From: Trichaptum fuscoviolaceum
Lineage: Eukaryota > Basidiomycota > Agaricomycetes > Hymenochaetales > Trichaptaceae
Direction: 5' to 3'
Length of the DNA: 64,000 nucleotides
Assembly (NCBI GenBank): GCA_910574455.1
Contig: CAJSYZ010000002.1
Location: forward strand, 65,394-129,393
Position 1 is the stretch's first letter; each line of letters begins with the position of its first letter. Shown here one piece after another: positions 10,466 to 22,127 of the stretch. The translations under genes and the position numbers were made by a program. The notes beneath the pieces were generated by a model. It did not search any database and was not told where the DNA came from. It was given only the letters and a program-made list of their open reading frames with translations.

Positions 10466-11911
10466 ATGAACGCCATGGAGGCGATGTTACCCAGCGACCA
10501 GGTAAGCTTCTTTCTCATTGTGTACGCTTCTGCCACTCACACCGCGCACAAAGCTATCATGGCTCATACAATCCTTAACCCTGATGCCTATCAACGATTA
10601 TCAGTTTGCGCTCATTCATGGTGACTTAGCCGATGTTCTATACTGACCAGTGGCTATGAATGCGACATTCTCTGTCGATCCTTCTACTATTGCTTTACCT
10701 GAAGTCTCTGCCGATGAAGTATTTGTTCTTACTGAAGCTTCGTCGCCAACGTTCCTTGAAGAGGAGCCGCCGAAATCAACTATCCGATATGCCTTGAACC
10801 AATCTGTACGCTCTGTAACCGATACTCCAGTCAACCCGAGTGACAATAACAATCGTGCCTCTCTGACCAGATCTATGCCTGCGACTGCCTGTGCTGAGAA
10901 AAGAAAGTACAGCGTCGACCCTTACAACGTGCCTTTGTCTGAAGATGGAGATAGCAATTTGACACTTCTGTCAGTTGTTTCAACTCCAAGTATGCCTTTC
11001 GTAGGACCTTTATCTACCGAAGACGATGGAGTGAACCCGCTCTCTGTACCGGTTCGCTCTGTCCCTGAACTCAAGAAGACGGCCGCGGCAATACGTCCTG
11101 CATTGTCGCCTGCCAACGAAAAGCTAGGACCTCTGACTGTCGATGCAGTGACCATAAGTACTATAGCTGATCGTCTATCGGACCGTGACGAAGTGGATAC
11201 GCTAAGATGCTCAAATTTTGATGCAGAAGCTGTTATTGGTGACGATGCCTCTGAGAATGGCTTAGACTTAGAACGCAAGCTAGTGGCCCCGTCAGATAGT
11301 CGCCCTCACACCGAACTTGACCACTCGGACCTTTGCTTACCTGTCCAGCCCTCATCAGACTCCCATATCAAGGAGCCGACTCGCCCTGCTCGCATTCGAA
11401 GCCTTCTGGGTGTAGCAGTTGGCGGCATCAAGAAGCAGAACACCTCAATACGAAAGCTACCTGACCCGTCGGAAACTTCGCTGTTATCCGTCACCAGTAC
11501 CCTCGTTGACGTTGAGGGAGTCATACCAAACAATACGGAAGACGCAAAGAAGGAATTTTTGGAGAAGATCGTCGACAAAGCAAGCGCGGTCGGTGACAGA
11601 ATCAAGAAGAAGGCCATTCGTCAGGAAGAGGACGCTCCGTCAATTTCCAATGCAGTGAACGCTACTCTTCCTGGGAATGCTTATGTTGAGAACATGCCTC
11701 AGGACTCAGTCACAATTGGTAAGACGATCCATCTCTTGCAGAAGCTACCTATGCTAACAATACAACAGATGCCGACTCCAGTTCACCCGCAAGCTTCCTT
11801 GACAAGATTGCGGACAAAGCAACCATGATCGGTGGTAAATTCAAGAAGAAGGCCATTCCTAAAGACGGGTGCACCCGTTGCTGCCATGAATATTGCATTA
11901 TGTGTTGCTGA
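10466..11911 (+). CDS. Ser/Asp/Pro-rich protein with a repeated Lys-rich module, unknown function
   Basis: A likely first exon starts at ATG 10466 (MNAMEAMLPSDQ) with a GT at 10502. The main exon runs from about 10651 to 11718, and a 50-nt intron (11719-11768, branch GCTAAC, AACAG end) leads to a last exon ending at TGA 11909-11911. The protein is disordered-looking and acidic. A 20-residue motif occurs twice: FLEKIVDKASAVGDRIKKKA before the intron and FLDKIADKATMIGGKFKKKA after it. The join between first and main exon is uncertain because simple splicing hits a stop. I do not recognise the family. Confidence 0.5.
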
Positions 11912-11999
11912 GGAAGTAGGCACTTAGGAGGGCTGTAAGGTTACATACTAGATTCATTTCTAGGATTTTGCAATCAACAAATAAGACCGCAATTAAATA

Positions 12000-12170
12000 C
12001 ATTGACAGACGGTATGCTTCTTCATGAGTCCTTGATGGAATTATTGACGAAGCTCATATGCGGACGATAAGCACAGACATCTTGCTTACCACATTCAATG
12101 GATTACCCATGATTTGCTCAAACATTCGTGGCGGGGACAAGCTGGGTCTGACAACGCTATATAATTAATG
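12000..12170 (+). pseudogene. DEAH-box helicase fragment, copy 3 of 3
   Basis: MLLHESLM, then IIDEAHMRTISTDILL (12036-12086), then the ATTCGTGGCGGGGACAAGC tail and AACGCTATATAAT. In this copy the DEAH box is intact but about 40 bp upstream of it are deleted. The tail stops before the AGAGGGATGTGTGG part found in the other two copies. Confidence 0.7.
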
Positions 12171-12207
12171 CTCCAAGGGGGTTGGATATATGTATCCCAT
12201 GATGTTG

Positions 12208-12435
12208 GGTTTTATTCCCGAACACCGTAGGTAGTGAGGGTTATGGCGGCTTTAATGTTACGCTCCTCTAAAGCAAAAAGTTTGTACTCACGTGCCCAAT
12301 GATTGAGGCCTGGACTGTCTGTCTTCTCTTCCAAGTCTGAGAGCGGCCCCTATGCTATGATGTTTCTCCTAAAAAAAATTCACTCTCAAAGACGTACCCG
12401 GCATTATCTCATTTTTGGAGTAAGTTCCCACGGGT
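12208..12435 (+). repeat. 230-bp dispersed repeat, copy shared with 34541-34776
   Basis: From ATTCCCGAACACCGTAGG to AGTTCCCACGGGTAGTA this matches 34541-34776 almost base for base, with a few indels. In both places it sits next to helicase debris: copy 3 of the DEAH fragment on the left here, and the N-terminus of the minus-strand helicase pseudogene there. It has a weak open frame in the second copy (EGYGGFNVTLVKTKKFI) that I cannot assign. Confidence 0.85.
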
Positions 12436-13716
12436 AGTAGTCCCCGACACGACGCTTGCGGGTGCTGGGTTGACTGCGACTGGTCACTGGTATAGCTCGA
12501 GCTACCGACTCTCTGATCCTGACGCGCGTGCAAACGGCTCCTGAGCAAGCACTATCGCTGCCTTCGTTTGTATTCCGGGAATCTTTGGCCTCGGACTTGG
12601 GCAACGTCGTGACTCTCCGACCGAAGCATGTTCTGGTCCGATAATCTATGACACCCCTGATGCGTCGAACACATCTATGTCTGCTCTTCCAGCTAGTTCT
12701 CCCCGCCAGTTGCGTGCGGATCCAGCTGTGGCGGCTCGAGCGAAGAAGGAGGCGATGCTGCGCGCTCGGAGGCGAGAGCAGCAGCATTGTCTGTCACCAA
12801 CGCCGGCGTCACGCGCTGTGCCATTGGAAAATAACGCAGAGGAGAGTGTACTCATAGCTCGGCCAGCTGTCAGTGTTGACCATTCGGAAGCAAAGTCGAG
12901 TTCGTTCGTGGATACGAGTATGCAAGCGGACTCTGGGCTGTGCTCATAGAGTTGTTTGACTCGGCATCCAACGTTCCGCCCTCGACTCCTAGAAAGGACT
13001 CTGATACCTGTGGTCTCGATAAGATGTCTCTAGCTGAATCAAGACGCAATGGGAAGCAGGAGCAAGTTGAAGCACCTTCAAAGTCGACTGAATCTTTGGC
13101 TCTGACTTCGTCCACTGGGCCAGTACCTGTCCTTTCAGAGATGGACGCATTCGTACCGGAAGACCTACTCCTGCCATCGGAGTTTGTCCTATCGATGGCT
13201 TTGGAGGAGTCAGGCTCAGATCTGGTATTGGTTCCTTGTCTTCCTGGTCTTGAAGGTGAGTCTTTTGATTAAATGTTCAGTATTCAGGGGTCTGACATCA
13301 ATGCAGTCTCACCGGAAGCTGTTCCCGTCCCACAGACAAGTGCTACCTCTCCTTAGTTGTCACGTTTTGAAGACGAGGCTTCTGTTGCACCGTCTTTGAC
13401 CAAGTCGCTTGCGCCGCTGAGATCTGTCTGCGAGAATATGCCTTCAAGAAGTGGGGCAAGTTCGGACACCCTCGAGCAGACACCGTCCTTGTTCTCGGCG
13501 ACATCGGTACAGACCCCAGAAGCAGCACTCGCGTCTGTGCTTGTGGTTCATATGGCAGGGAAAAGAGGTGGATTGCGATGCGATGATGATGAGATGGATT
13601 GCGAGGGCCGTATACGAGATGCTCGGACGCTCAGGTTCAGAAAGCGGTCGTTAGAGGCTTTGCAGAAAAAACGTTTTGTCAGCCATTGCTTAGGTTCTCG
13701 TATACCAGGTCAATAG
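12436..13716 (+). pseudogene. Broken Ser/Pro-rich gene, possibly the severed 3' part of the gene at 10466-11911
   Basis: Open frames at 12677-12949, 12940-13272 and 13357-13716 form one low-complexity acidic protein. A frameshift separates the first two near 12940. A GT..AG intron (about 13256-13306) precedes SPEAVPVPQTSATSP. A TAG at 13354-13356 (one base from CAG) then interrupts an otherwise open frame to 13716. The end is basic (ARTLRFRKRSLEALQKKR). Composition matches the gene ending at 11911. One explanation is a single gene split by the helicase fragment and the 230-bp repeat; that is inference. Confidence 0.45.
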
Positions 13717-14785
13717 TTTAGTCGTCGCAGCGTTGTGTAGGATAGTCAATTAATTTTGTTAAATTATCATATGACACGTTAAGGAACTTTCTGAGATATT
13801 ATTTGCGACCAGTTGCTATCAAGGAGCTTCATTCTGTCCTTATTCTTTAGCGCTTTTGTCAACATCGCTTGAAGCTTGCAAATGCTGTCGGGCAACGTGT
13901 TTAATGAGTCTTCTGCACTGGTATCTATTCAGGCCCTTTCAGAGAATCGTGAAAGTTACGTACCCATCTGCATCTGTTACTACATTCTTTCGAGTGGTGA
14001 GATGCCTCCAGATAAACGACTTTAAAGGTCCTCCTGCTACTGACCTCTCTTACTATTAGGAAAGAATGTGGATGTAAACTAAGTCTGTTATAATGCCTTA
14101 ACGTTTCTGTGATGTAGTTGGATTGTTCAAAAACATTTTCACTCAGGAAAAGATTGGAAATAGCACATACACTATATACATATTATTCTATCATTGCTTC
14201 ATGTATACAAAACGGTAGATCCAACAGAGGGAGTTTGTCAGATTTGATACAGTTTTTGCTCTCAACTTGCACCTTCAACATTCCATATTCTTCCAATATG
14301 AGAGATAAATCTTGAAAAAACGTGGGACTCAATTGATTGCAGTTGGTAAAGCCAATCCAACGGAGATTTGGGAAAGGACCAATTCCGTCTATGAAGCCGA
14401 TATGGGCACGGACTTCTATGTTTTCGAACTTCAGTGAGACTTCCTGAATAGTAGTCGAGAAAAGCTCGAGGACATTGGCGACAATGATATCCTTGACTCT
14501 ACTATCAATTAGTATGAATTGTCTGTTCTTTGAATTTTAGTTGTATATACTCTAGCTTCAAGTACCTTGTTCGTGATCCATGAAGGAGCATCAAGCAAAA
14601 GGTTCTAGCAAAGTCATAGCATAGTATCTCTCCCGAGCCGGTGCAGTGAGCTACGAAAGACTTGATAATCAGTATCGTGGAAAGACAGTTGACAACATAT
14701 ATCTCTGTGTCATCTGTATGAAGTGAAAATTCTTTGAGAGTGGGCAGTGAGATTTCAGTCTGAGACTCATTCCGTTAGTTACATT
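13717..14785. other. Intergenic, no gene seen
   Basis: AT-rich. Small open frames (13856-14059 and 14118-14315, plus) show no family resemblance or splice structure. Confidence 0.5.
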
Positions 14786-14793
14786 CCGTTAGT

Positions 14794-14849
14794 TAACGCC
14801 CTGAGGGTGTTTGGGTTTTGCCAGCAACTAGCTGGCCCTCAGGGCGTTA
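14794..14849. repeat. Perfect 14-bp inverted repeat with a nested hairpin
   Basis: TAACGCCCTGAGGG (14794-14807) and its exact reverse complement (14836-14849) flank a 28-base loop. The loop itself contains CCAGC AACTA GCTGG (14821-14835), giving a second stem. A doubled ATTCCGTTAGTTA lies just upstream (14770 and 14783). It could be the end of a small inverted-repeat element or a transcript-end hairpin. It is outside the 13-kb element proposed to start at 15029. Confidence 0.6.
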
Positions 14850-15028
14850 TTTTTGTAGTTGCCAGATATCATTTATTCCGGGTGTCAGATTTATATACTT
14901 TTATATAGTATGAGGAGGTCAGATTTGTATATTACGGGGGGTCAAATATTATTAAATGACAGGACTTCGAAGAAGTCCCACGACTCACCAAGGAGGAAGG
15001 CGGAGGTCACCCGTCAAGTCGGCTGGTC

Positions 15029-15395
15029 GAAATGTCCGCTCAGGACTACCGCACTACCGCTCACAACTACCGCGGTACTGCGTCAAACTACTGCAGTAGA
15101 GAACCAATGAGAAAATTAGAAAATGTAGAATAATCTAGAATAAATAGAGTTACAACCAATCATAAAGAGGATCTTGTGAATCTAAGACTAAGCCGACAAA
15201 ATGATGTCAACTACCGCGTTAATTTGAATACACTACCGCTCGAAGGTCAACTACCGGGCTGAACTACCGCTCTAATTTCCAATACTACCGCTTTTATTTC
15301 CAATACTACCGCTTTCATTTCCAATACTACCGCACTCATTTCCAATACTACCGCGTTAATTTCAACTACCGCACTCAACTACCGCTCTTGACACT
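15029..15395 (+). repeat. Left end: inverted repeat plus ACTACCGC array
   Basis: Holds about twelve ACTACCGC-type octamers. Between about 15274 and 15361 they form a 21-bp tandem unit (ATTTCCAATACTACCGC plus four variable bases) repeated four times. No coding frame. Confidence 0.75.
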
Positions 15396-15543
15396 AAGAT
15401 ATTAAGAAGCCAAGAAAAAGTCAGGCACAAGCACAAACTTAATTCATTCCGTATACAGCCACTCAGGAACCAAGCTTGCAAGCTGTATATTTATCATCAT
15501 ATGCTTGAAGGAATAAACAGATGTTATATAGTAATACATATAT

Positions 15544-17978
15544 CTAATCAGAGATAGGTGAGAGAGGTATATGTACTGGAGGTGAAGGAAGTCTATGAAA
15601 TATCTTTACAAACTTAAGGATATAAAATTCAATACAGTCTTGCAAAACTTGTTCGCATTTCTCTACGGAAAGACTTTCACTATGAAAGTTCGTCATCCAT
15701 TCCGGAGAGTCAGGCCAGAAGCGCAAGACTTCAATGAGACCATCGAGCAGACGTCGGTCAACGTTATCAGACCATACATCATGAATCTCGCCAGATGACA
15801 CAGGGAAAAGCCGCGGTGACCCATCTACACCCCGCCATATTTTCTGCGCACCGTAGGCTCGTAAACCCGCCGCCATAGAGTCACCAGTAAGGTCCATACC
15901 AGTCATGACTTGATCTGCCTCAATGAGATCCATGCGAAACTGACATTCGCAGACGTCCCACAGAACACGAGCGCGCAGCCTTGCGTCCGAACAGATTTCA
16001 TCAAAGGAGATGGAGCGACCTGCCCAAAACACTTCGCATGACCTGGAGTACGGAGTAAACTTGCCCTCGACAGCGAATATGACTTTGATAGACTGCTGGT
16101 GTGCGTTTCTAGCTATTTTCGAGCGAGATTTCCCTATGGCTGAGGGGTCAATCTTGGGCACTAAATCATTTCGAGAGGGCATAGTGTCCCTCAATCGCTC
16201 AAGAGAAGGAGTGGCAACAGTGCAATCCAAAGGCAGATGACCTTTGGTATAGTCGCCGAGGAGTGCGACTCTCCCAATCCTGGATTTTGAGTCCGCCTCG
16301 ATCAGTTAAGTAGACAGACTGCCTCATAGCCACGCGTTCACAGAATGGTTTGATTCGAATCCAGTTATGGATATATTCATATGTCTTTTCTGGAGGCTGG
16401 AATCCAAAGAGGTGGATAGGAGGGAAATGGTACCGCGCAGGAGAGTCACGGTATGTCGGGAGGGGTGAAACGCGTTTGAGTGCGGTTTGCCACAATAACG
16501 GTATGTTCGGAAGGTCAGGAAGGTGAGCTGGCAAGATGAAGGATAGGGAAAAAGACACTGGCTGAGAATCAGCGCGGCCAGTCAGATCTTGGTCTTGCTT
16601 TGCCGGGCCATTTGCTCGTTTCTTTTGTCCGATTTTCGATATCTTGCGAAAGCGCTGCCCGTCATCGGCGTCAGAAGGATGCGAAGGAGAGGCGGGAGAA
16701 TCGACGTTTTCCCGAGAACGCTTCATTAACGACGTCCCAATTTCCATAGGCTGTCGGTTAAGGCCTTGATCTTGACCCATTGCAGATCTCATATTTGTTA
16801 TGAGTGCGATCATGCCAGCTTCCGTCATCAGTGAATTCCGACCAGATCGTACGCTGACTGGACGATAGGAAGATGGAGTTATTGCCATGAAGAGCTCTCT
16901 TCCGTCCACTCGACTACGCCACGGGTGCTTGTCGAGAACAGTATCCCATGGACTTGCATCCACTACTTTATAAATCCGAGTGTCGCCTAGCATACTTTCG
17001 TAGGGGCGGATATACCAGACAGGTATCCTCGCTCGTCGAAGCTCTTCTGCTAGCGCACCATCATCAACGAACACGCCGCGAAATGCACGGGGGTGTTCGA
17101 CAACAGTCGGAGGAAGATCGAATGTGTGCAAGTTTCGAGCAATATGCACAACGTAGAAATACAACCCAAAGAGTTCTCGAATAGATCTCTGAACCTCTCG
17201 CACCCGCTGAACCACGTCTCGCTCTGCTCGTGGTTCTCGTTTCAATTGTTCGACGGCAAGACGAGCCTGGTTGGAAATGTGGAGCGCTAACTTTATCTGC
17301 TCCCCATCGTATTCTCTTTGCACCTCCATGCACGTCGAGATGGTTAGCTCTAAGGCCCTGGACAGCTCATTGGAGAATGAAAGGTTTAATTTCCCTATCG
17401 GCTCGGTGAAAAGCTCATACGGCGAAGGTCCTGACTGAATCCAGTCGGCGCTTTCTACCGCTCGCCAGACAACCCCATCTTCCCGTAATAGTTTATGCAT
17501 CGGTGTTCCAGGTAACCGACGAGGAATGCACATGTGGTGTACGAGAGTGTTGCAGTATATTTGTGGCCAGATGGAGTATTCGTGTGCGCCCCAATGCCCA
17601 TCTGCCCGTTGAAAAAGGCCCTTTTCGTCAAAGTCAGGAAACTCAGGAATCCAGCTCATGTTTGGAGAGGAGATGATTTTGAATGTTTCGGAGGTCCATC
17701 TAATGATGGCCGCACTCTGACAGTCGTATGCATTTCGAATTAGGCGGGGCGAGTCTGTGGAACGATATTAGTTATGACGTTGTACGGTCAAGAAATGAGA
17801 ATTAGACTTACCGTGCATCATATTAGCTTTCAACTCAGGAAATGGACTGGTTACATGTCCAAGTCGGTCTGTTGCGTTCCTAACAGGATTGTCCCTAATG
17901 ATTACCGATTTGAATGGGAGATTGCGCTGAAGGAGCATACCTTCCATTGCCTCCAAAATCGTTGTCTTCCTTAGACAT
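15544..17978 (-). pseudogene. Large element-associated protein of Agaricomycetes, one frameshift
   Basis: Exon 1 17941-17978 (MSKEDNDFGGNG), exon 2 17812-17894 and exon 3 from 17754, with clean GT..AG introns of 46 and 57 nt that keep one frame. The frame runs to about 16270, where a one-base shift breaks it; the second frame (RVALLGDYTKGHLPLDCTV onward) continues to the stop at 15544. Seen motifs: VWYIRP, a Ser/Lys-rich linker near 16600-16720 with a KKRANG nuclear-signal-like patch, YEYIHNWIRIKPFCERV, then EVFWAGRSISF and DARLRARVLWDVCECQFR. I remember this layout from many unnamed mushroom proteins associated with repeats; the biochemical role is unknown to me. It is divergent from the gene at 19088. 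Confidence 0.65.
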
Positions 17979-19087
17979 GGTAGCGTTGTGAGGGACCGTA
18001 GGCCAGCACTCGACTCCTTGTCTAGCAGATTTCACTTCGCGAATCACCGCTATGCTCAATCCGAAGTAGGTATAGGTGATAACAAAGGAGCTGATCATAC
18101 GGATGGTACTGCTTCCTCGCTGCCACAGTGACGTCTAAATTTGGCACACTGGCAACTTCCCCCGTGAGTTCCGGGCCGACTCAGTCGAATTCAAGTTCAA
18201 GTAGTACACGCCACCGGCCAGCCCGTATGCGCGTGTTCGGGGTTATATTTAAAACCCCTCTCCCTCCCGAACGACCCCACCTCCTTTTTGTTAACAACGT
18301 CTACGCATTGACTACTGAAGACCTATCGGACAGGAAATGTAAGTTTGTATGATTCGATTAATTGTACCGTCGCTGATCGATATAAGATCAATTAGATCCA
18401 ATGTCATCCGCACCCCACGATCGTCTTCAGCGTTTTCTCGTAGTTTCCTTCCGGACCCAGCTCAACATCGCACGAGCTTCGCGCTGCTGCTGATAAGACT
18501 GGAAGATTATGCCGGCTTAGGCTGTCTATAGGTTGTTATGGCCGACTGTCGTTCAAACTGACATCGAAGACTCAGCCATCATTTTAGCGAGCAACATTGG
18601 TTTATGTCTTTTTCATCGGTATGTGTCTGATTCTCATATTGATGTTAATATTATGAGCTCTAAGCTTTGGGTCACATACAGGTACAGATCGGTGCATTAA
18701 GAAGCCTTATCGTCGTAGGTGTATGCTCGTAAGCTATGGTGTTTCAATGACTCTGACCTATCGACCAGGGCTTGGGTCAGTCGGACTCAGGGTTGCAAGA
18801 ATTAGCTCGAGCATTAATGAATGCTAAATCTTCGATAGGTCTCTGGAGCGTCTTCAGGGTGCAGTAAGTAGGCCAACTGTCAAAGTGAAAAAATTGCTCA
18901 AATATTTATCCGTTTTTTTCGAATCTGCAGATCGCTTTGCATCCTATATAAGTGAACCCTTCGAATTCCTCTCCTGCATCATAATGCTTGAAATTACCAC
19001 AGCATTCCTTGCCTAATCCCTCTCTTTCCACTTTTCTACATGGTTAATATTATTGCCTGTTTATTGTTGGTACGGGGAGCGGTAGCG
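17979..19087. promoter_or_regulatory. Shared upstream region of the two divergent element genes
   Basis: About 1.1 kb without a supported gene separates the starts at 17978 (minus) and 19088 (plus). It contains TATATAAGTG (18948-18957), a possible TATA-like site about 130 bp before the plus-strand start. Open frames here are short and unassigned. Confidence 0.35.
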
Positions 19088-20872
19088 ATGGAGTTCAAGA
19101 GCTTTACTCCTTTAATACGCGAATATCTTAGTATTCCCGAGGAGGACAGGAGACGGTAGTTTACAGTTGTTCAGGATGCGACAGGTACGGTCGTAGCCGC
19201 TCGTTTCTTTGAACCTCCCATTGACTGTCATCATTCCAGGTGGACATCATATAAGTGCAAATGTACCCTCATTTGCGGACAACTTCGGTTGTAAGTCCTT
19301 GGTTTTCGCGTACTCGTAATGACGTAGCAGCAAGGCACTGACAAAACCTCAATAGATTCCTCCGATCAACCCATCGGTAGTGCAACATATTCGCATCAGC
19401 CTCCTGGTTACGCTCATTCCGAAGGTCGAGGAAGCCATCCAAGACAGCCGCAGTGTCAGCCTGCGGATGGTGGACCATCGTTATTCGGCATAAATCAATC
19501 TTATTCCTCGTTCAACGGACCGGCTCAAGAGACTGTCGGGGCGAATGCCGCAGATAATCTGTTATTTCAGCAGAATGTCCATTCACACATGTCAGCTTAT
19601 CAGAATGGCCATCAAATACCGGTCGCACAGGCTCATGGACCTTCGTATGCTTCTGTCAATATACAGCAATATACCGAACCTGTAGCCATACCGGTCGCAC
19701 AGTTGGCCTCCGCTGCCTTCCTGCAGGAGCCCGCACGTATTACCTACCCAATCGAACAACAAGTACCTCTCTACGCAGAGCACGTTGAACTTACGAATCA
19801 CCATCGTGAACCCATTAATGATCCACTTCCTCGGTTACCTGCACGATTCGCTCAAAACCCGACCTACCGCCCTGACATCATCTCCGAAAACCCCCCTGGA
19901 ACGGGATACTTGGTTCATGCACCAGTCGACGATCGCGGTCCGTACGCAGTTGGCACGAGGGTTCCCGCTCGTCAACCTACAAACTCTGGAGTGCCGAGCT
20001 ATTATCGTGAAGCGAACCTGGAATTTGAGAGGGATAATAGGGATAGTCTATGGCCGCCGGCCTCAGGAGTTCGGAGACGTTCCCACTATACCGCCGTTGA
20101 CCATCCATCGAATCATGCGGTCCCGCTAGAACGTGACAATAGCGTTGTGCGATCAGCCCGTATTCAACCGAAGGAGCGCAATAAATTACAATATTTATTC
20201 GATCTCATCCGGACAGGTTTGGAGTCCTCCGGGCTCCTGCGATCGCCTGATGGGCCGTCCCGTAGCTATGACGTAAGAGAGCAGAGTCATGATAGGACTG
20301 TTGTTGCTCGTCAGCATCGTCTACGTGCAAGCCATACACGCGGATCCAAAAGTCTTGTGACCTCTAAACCCGGACATGGCTCAGTACATCGTCCCGTGCC
20401 TGAACTGCAACGGGAATTCATCGACAATCATGTTGGTGTCGATCGGTCTCCATCACATGACATTCCCCCCTTCCAATCGTATCCGCCATTGGCTCATCCG
20501 TCTTCTGCCCTGGATCATGCTCAGTACCCTCGCCGGGGTAGGTCTCCCGCTCCACGTCACAGTCATACGTGCAACCCATCAGAACATAGCCATCAGCATC
20601 GTAAAGTTCCTTTCGGTGTAAATACTTCGCAGAATGTCATCTCGCCAATCACTTCTGTGGGTGCCGTACCAGCACCTCTGGGTGACATCAGACACCAGGG
20701 CGTCAATCCGAGCTTAGGGACGCAGAGAGGGAAGACCAGAGGGAAACGACCTCGTTCGTCATCGTCGTCTGCCTTGTCTGACGCCGAAAAGGGAAAGAAT
20801 GGCCGTCCGCCTGTTACTCCTGGTATTGAGCAAACCGAGAACCATGATTCTGGGTTACTTGTAGATCCTTAG
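19088..20872 (+). pseudogene. N-terminal part of the plus-strand element gene
   Basis: ATG 19088 begins MEFKSFTPLIREYLSIPEED. Exon 1 ends at 19184; introns 19185-19239 and 19291-19355 have good GT..AG ends and keep frame into the long exon ending at TAG 20870. A TAG at 19157-19159 interrupts exon 1 (between RRR and FTVVQDATG); a CAG codon there would leave it open. The long exon is Pro/His/Gln-rich and disordered, with basic patches (TRGSKSLVTSK, TRGKRPRSSSSSALSD) of nuclear-signal type. It is likely the leader of the transposase-like protein whose C-terminal part begins just after 20872. Confidence 0.55.
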
Positions 20873-20874
20873 AT

Positions 20875-22127
20875 GGCAACTGTCACTATGAATTCGATGT
20901 CGAGCAAGTTGCTGTGGCGCGGGGAAAGCGGACCATTGAGCGCTGCCTTGAGTTGGGCATCGAAGTCTCCGACGAGCATTTGGCTATGGTTAGTTTGTTA
21001 GCTTCCATCCGCACTTTCAATCTGACACACGTACCAGGTCGCTGATTACAGTGAAGCGCAAAGGAAGGGCTTTATCATGGCATACAAGCATTTCAGGCGG
21101 GAGTATTTCGACGATACCCGATCCGATGAAGATCTTGAGAAAGCAGCACGAGCTCTGTACAAAGGTTGCGAACGTCACTTTTCAGCGAGTGTTGATCGCA
21201 TCACCAACATAGCTGAAGTGCACGAGAAGGAGGATTACTTCCGTGATCTCATTGCAACCCTTCTGAAGACCGATGACCTCTCGGATTTCAATGAAACTGT
21301 GGATATCATCATTCGAGATATCCCAATGGTTGAGAAATGGATTTCGTGGTGGAGACGCCCGAGCAACGCGGCTATGATATTTCCGTCCTCCAGAGAAATG
21401 GACGATCACTTGTGGCACACCATCCCTGATACGACGAACGCAGAAGAATTTATGCACTGGGTTCTGTATTGTAGTGTTGGAAATCGCCAAGTAGGGGTGA
21501 AGGGCGTCATAGGCCTCCTATTATTCGCGGAGTCTCTCGAAGCTATCTACGAGCACCGGATGCGTAAGTGGTATTCATTCTCTGAGAAATCATTGTTTAT
21601 GTTTCATTCACAGAGGGCGGTTTCGATGACTATCATGGAAACGATCCTGAACCTTGGCGAGATCTCTTTGAGGTAGCCGGCACAACCCATCTTGGGCGCC
21701 GGAAGATGAAGAAGACCGTCAACGACGGTCGTCCTCCAGATACTGTAAAGAAGTTGTTTGGACACAAGGCTGCGAAATCCAGATCGCCAAAGAAGGCCAG
21801 AATCGAATCTCCGGCGAAGAGCCGCTCACCTTCGAAGTCTCCTGGGAAGAAGATGGCTGGAGTCGAATTCCCGGCGAAGATCCGCTCACAATCGAAGTCT
21901 CCCGGGAAGAAGAAGGTTAGATTGGAATTCCCGAGAAAGAGCCCCTCACCATCGAAGTCTTCCGGGAAGGATGGACACTCTTCGAAATTGATGCAATCCG
22001 TAGAGGCATTTCCTTTGAAGACGATCAATCCTCAGCAACGGAAGCTATCCCACGTGAAACAATCAGCTACCCATATCATAGGCTTTCGTGTTGGCTTGAT
22101 ACGACGCTGGAGGTGTTGTAACGATGT
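20875..22127 (+). pseudogene. Transposase-like C-terminal region of a basidiomycete DNA transposon
   Basis: After a frame change, the sequence reads EFDVEQVAVARGKRTIERCL and GIEVSDEHLAM, a 47-nt-type intron (about 20990-21038), then VADYSEAQRKGFIMAYKHFRR. The tail WISWWRRPSNAAMIFPSSREMDDHLWHTIPDTTNAEEFMHW (21336-21470) and NDGRPPDTVKKLFG (21720-21765) are landmarks I know from a very common Agaricomycete transposase-like family. The zinc cluster and presumed catalytic core that normally precede this part are missing, so the element could not move by itself. The last part is a Lys/Ser/Pro tandem repeat. Confidence 0.6.
21811..21972 (+). repeat. 60-bp coding tandem repeat (SPSKSPGKK type)
   Basis: Three imperfect 60-bp units encode SPAKSRSPSKSPGKK..-like peptides, a histone-H1-tail-like basic linker. 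Positions near 21811, 21871 and 21931. Likely a non-specific DNA-binding linker in the element protein. Confidence 0.75.
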
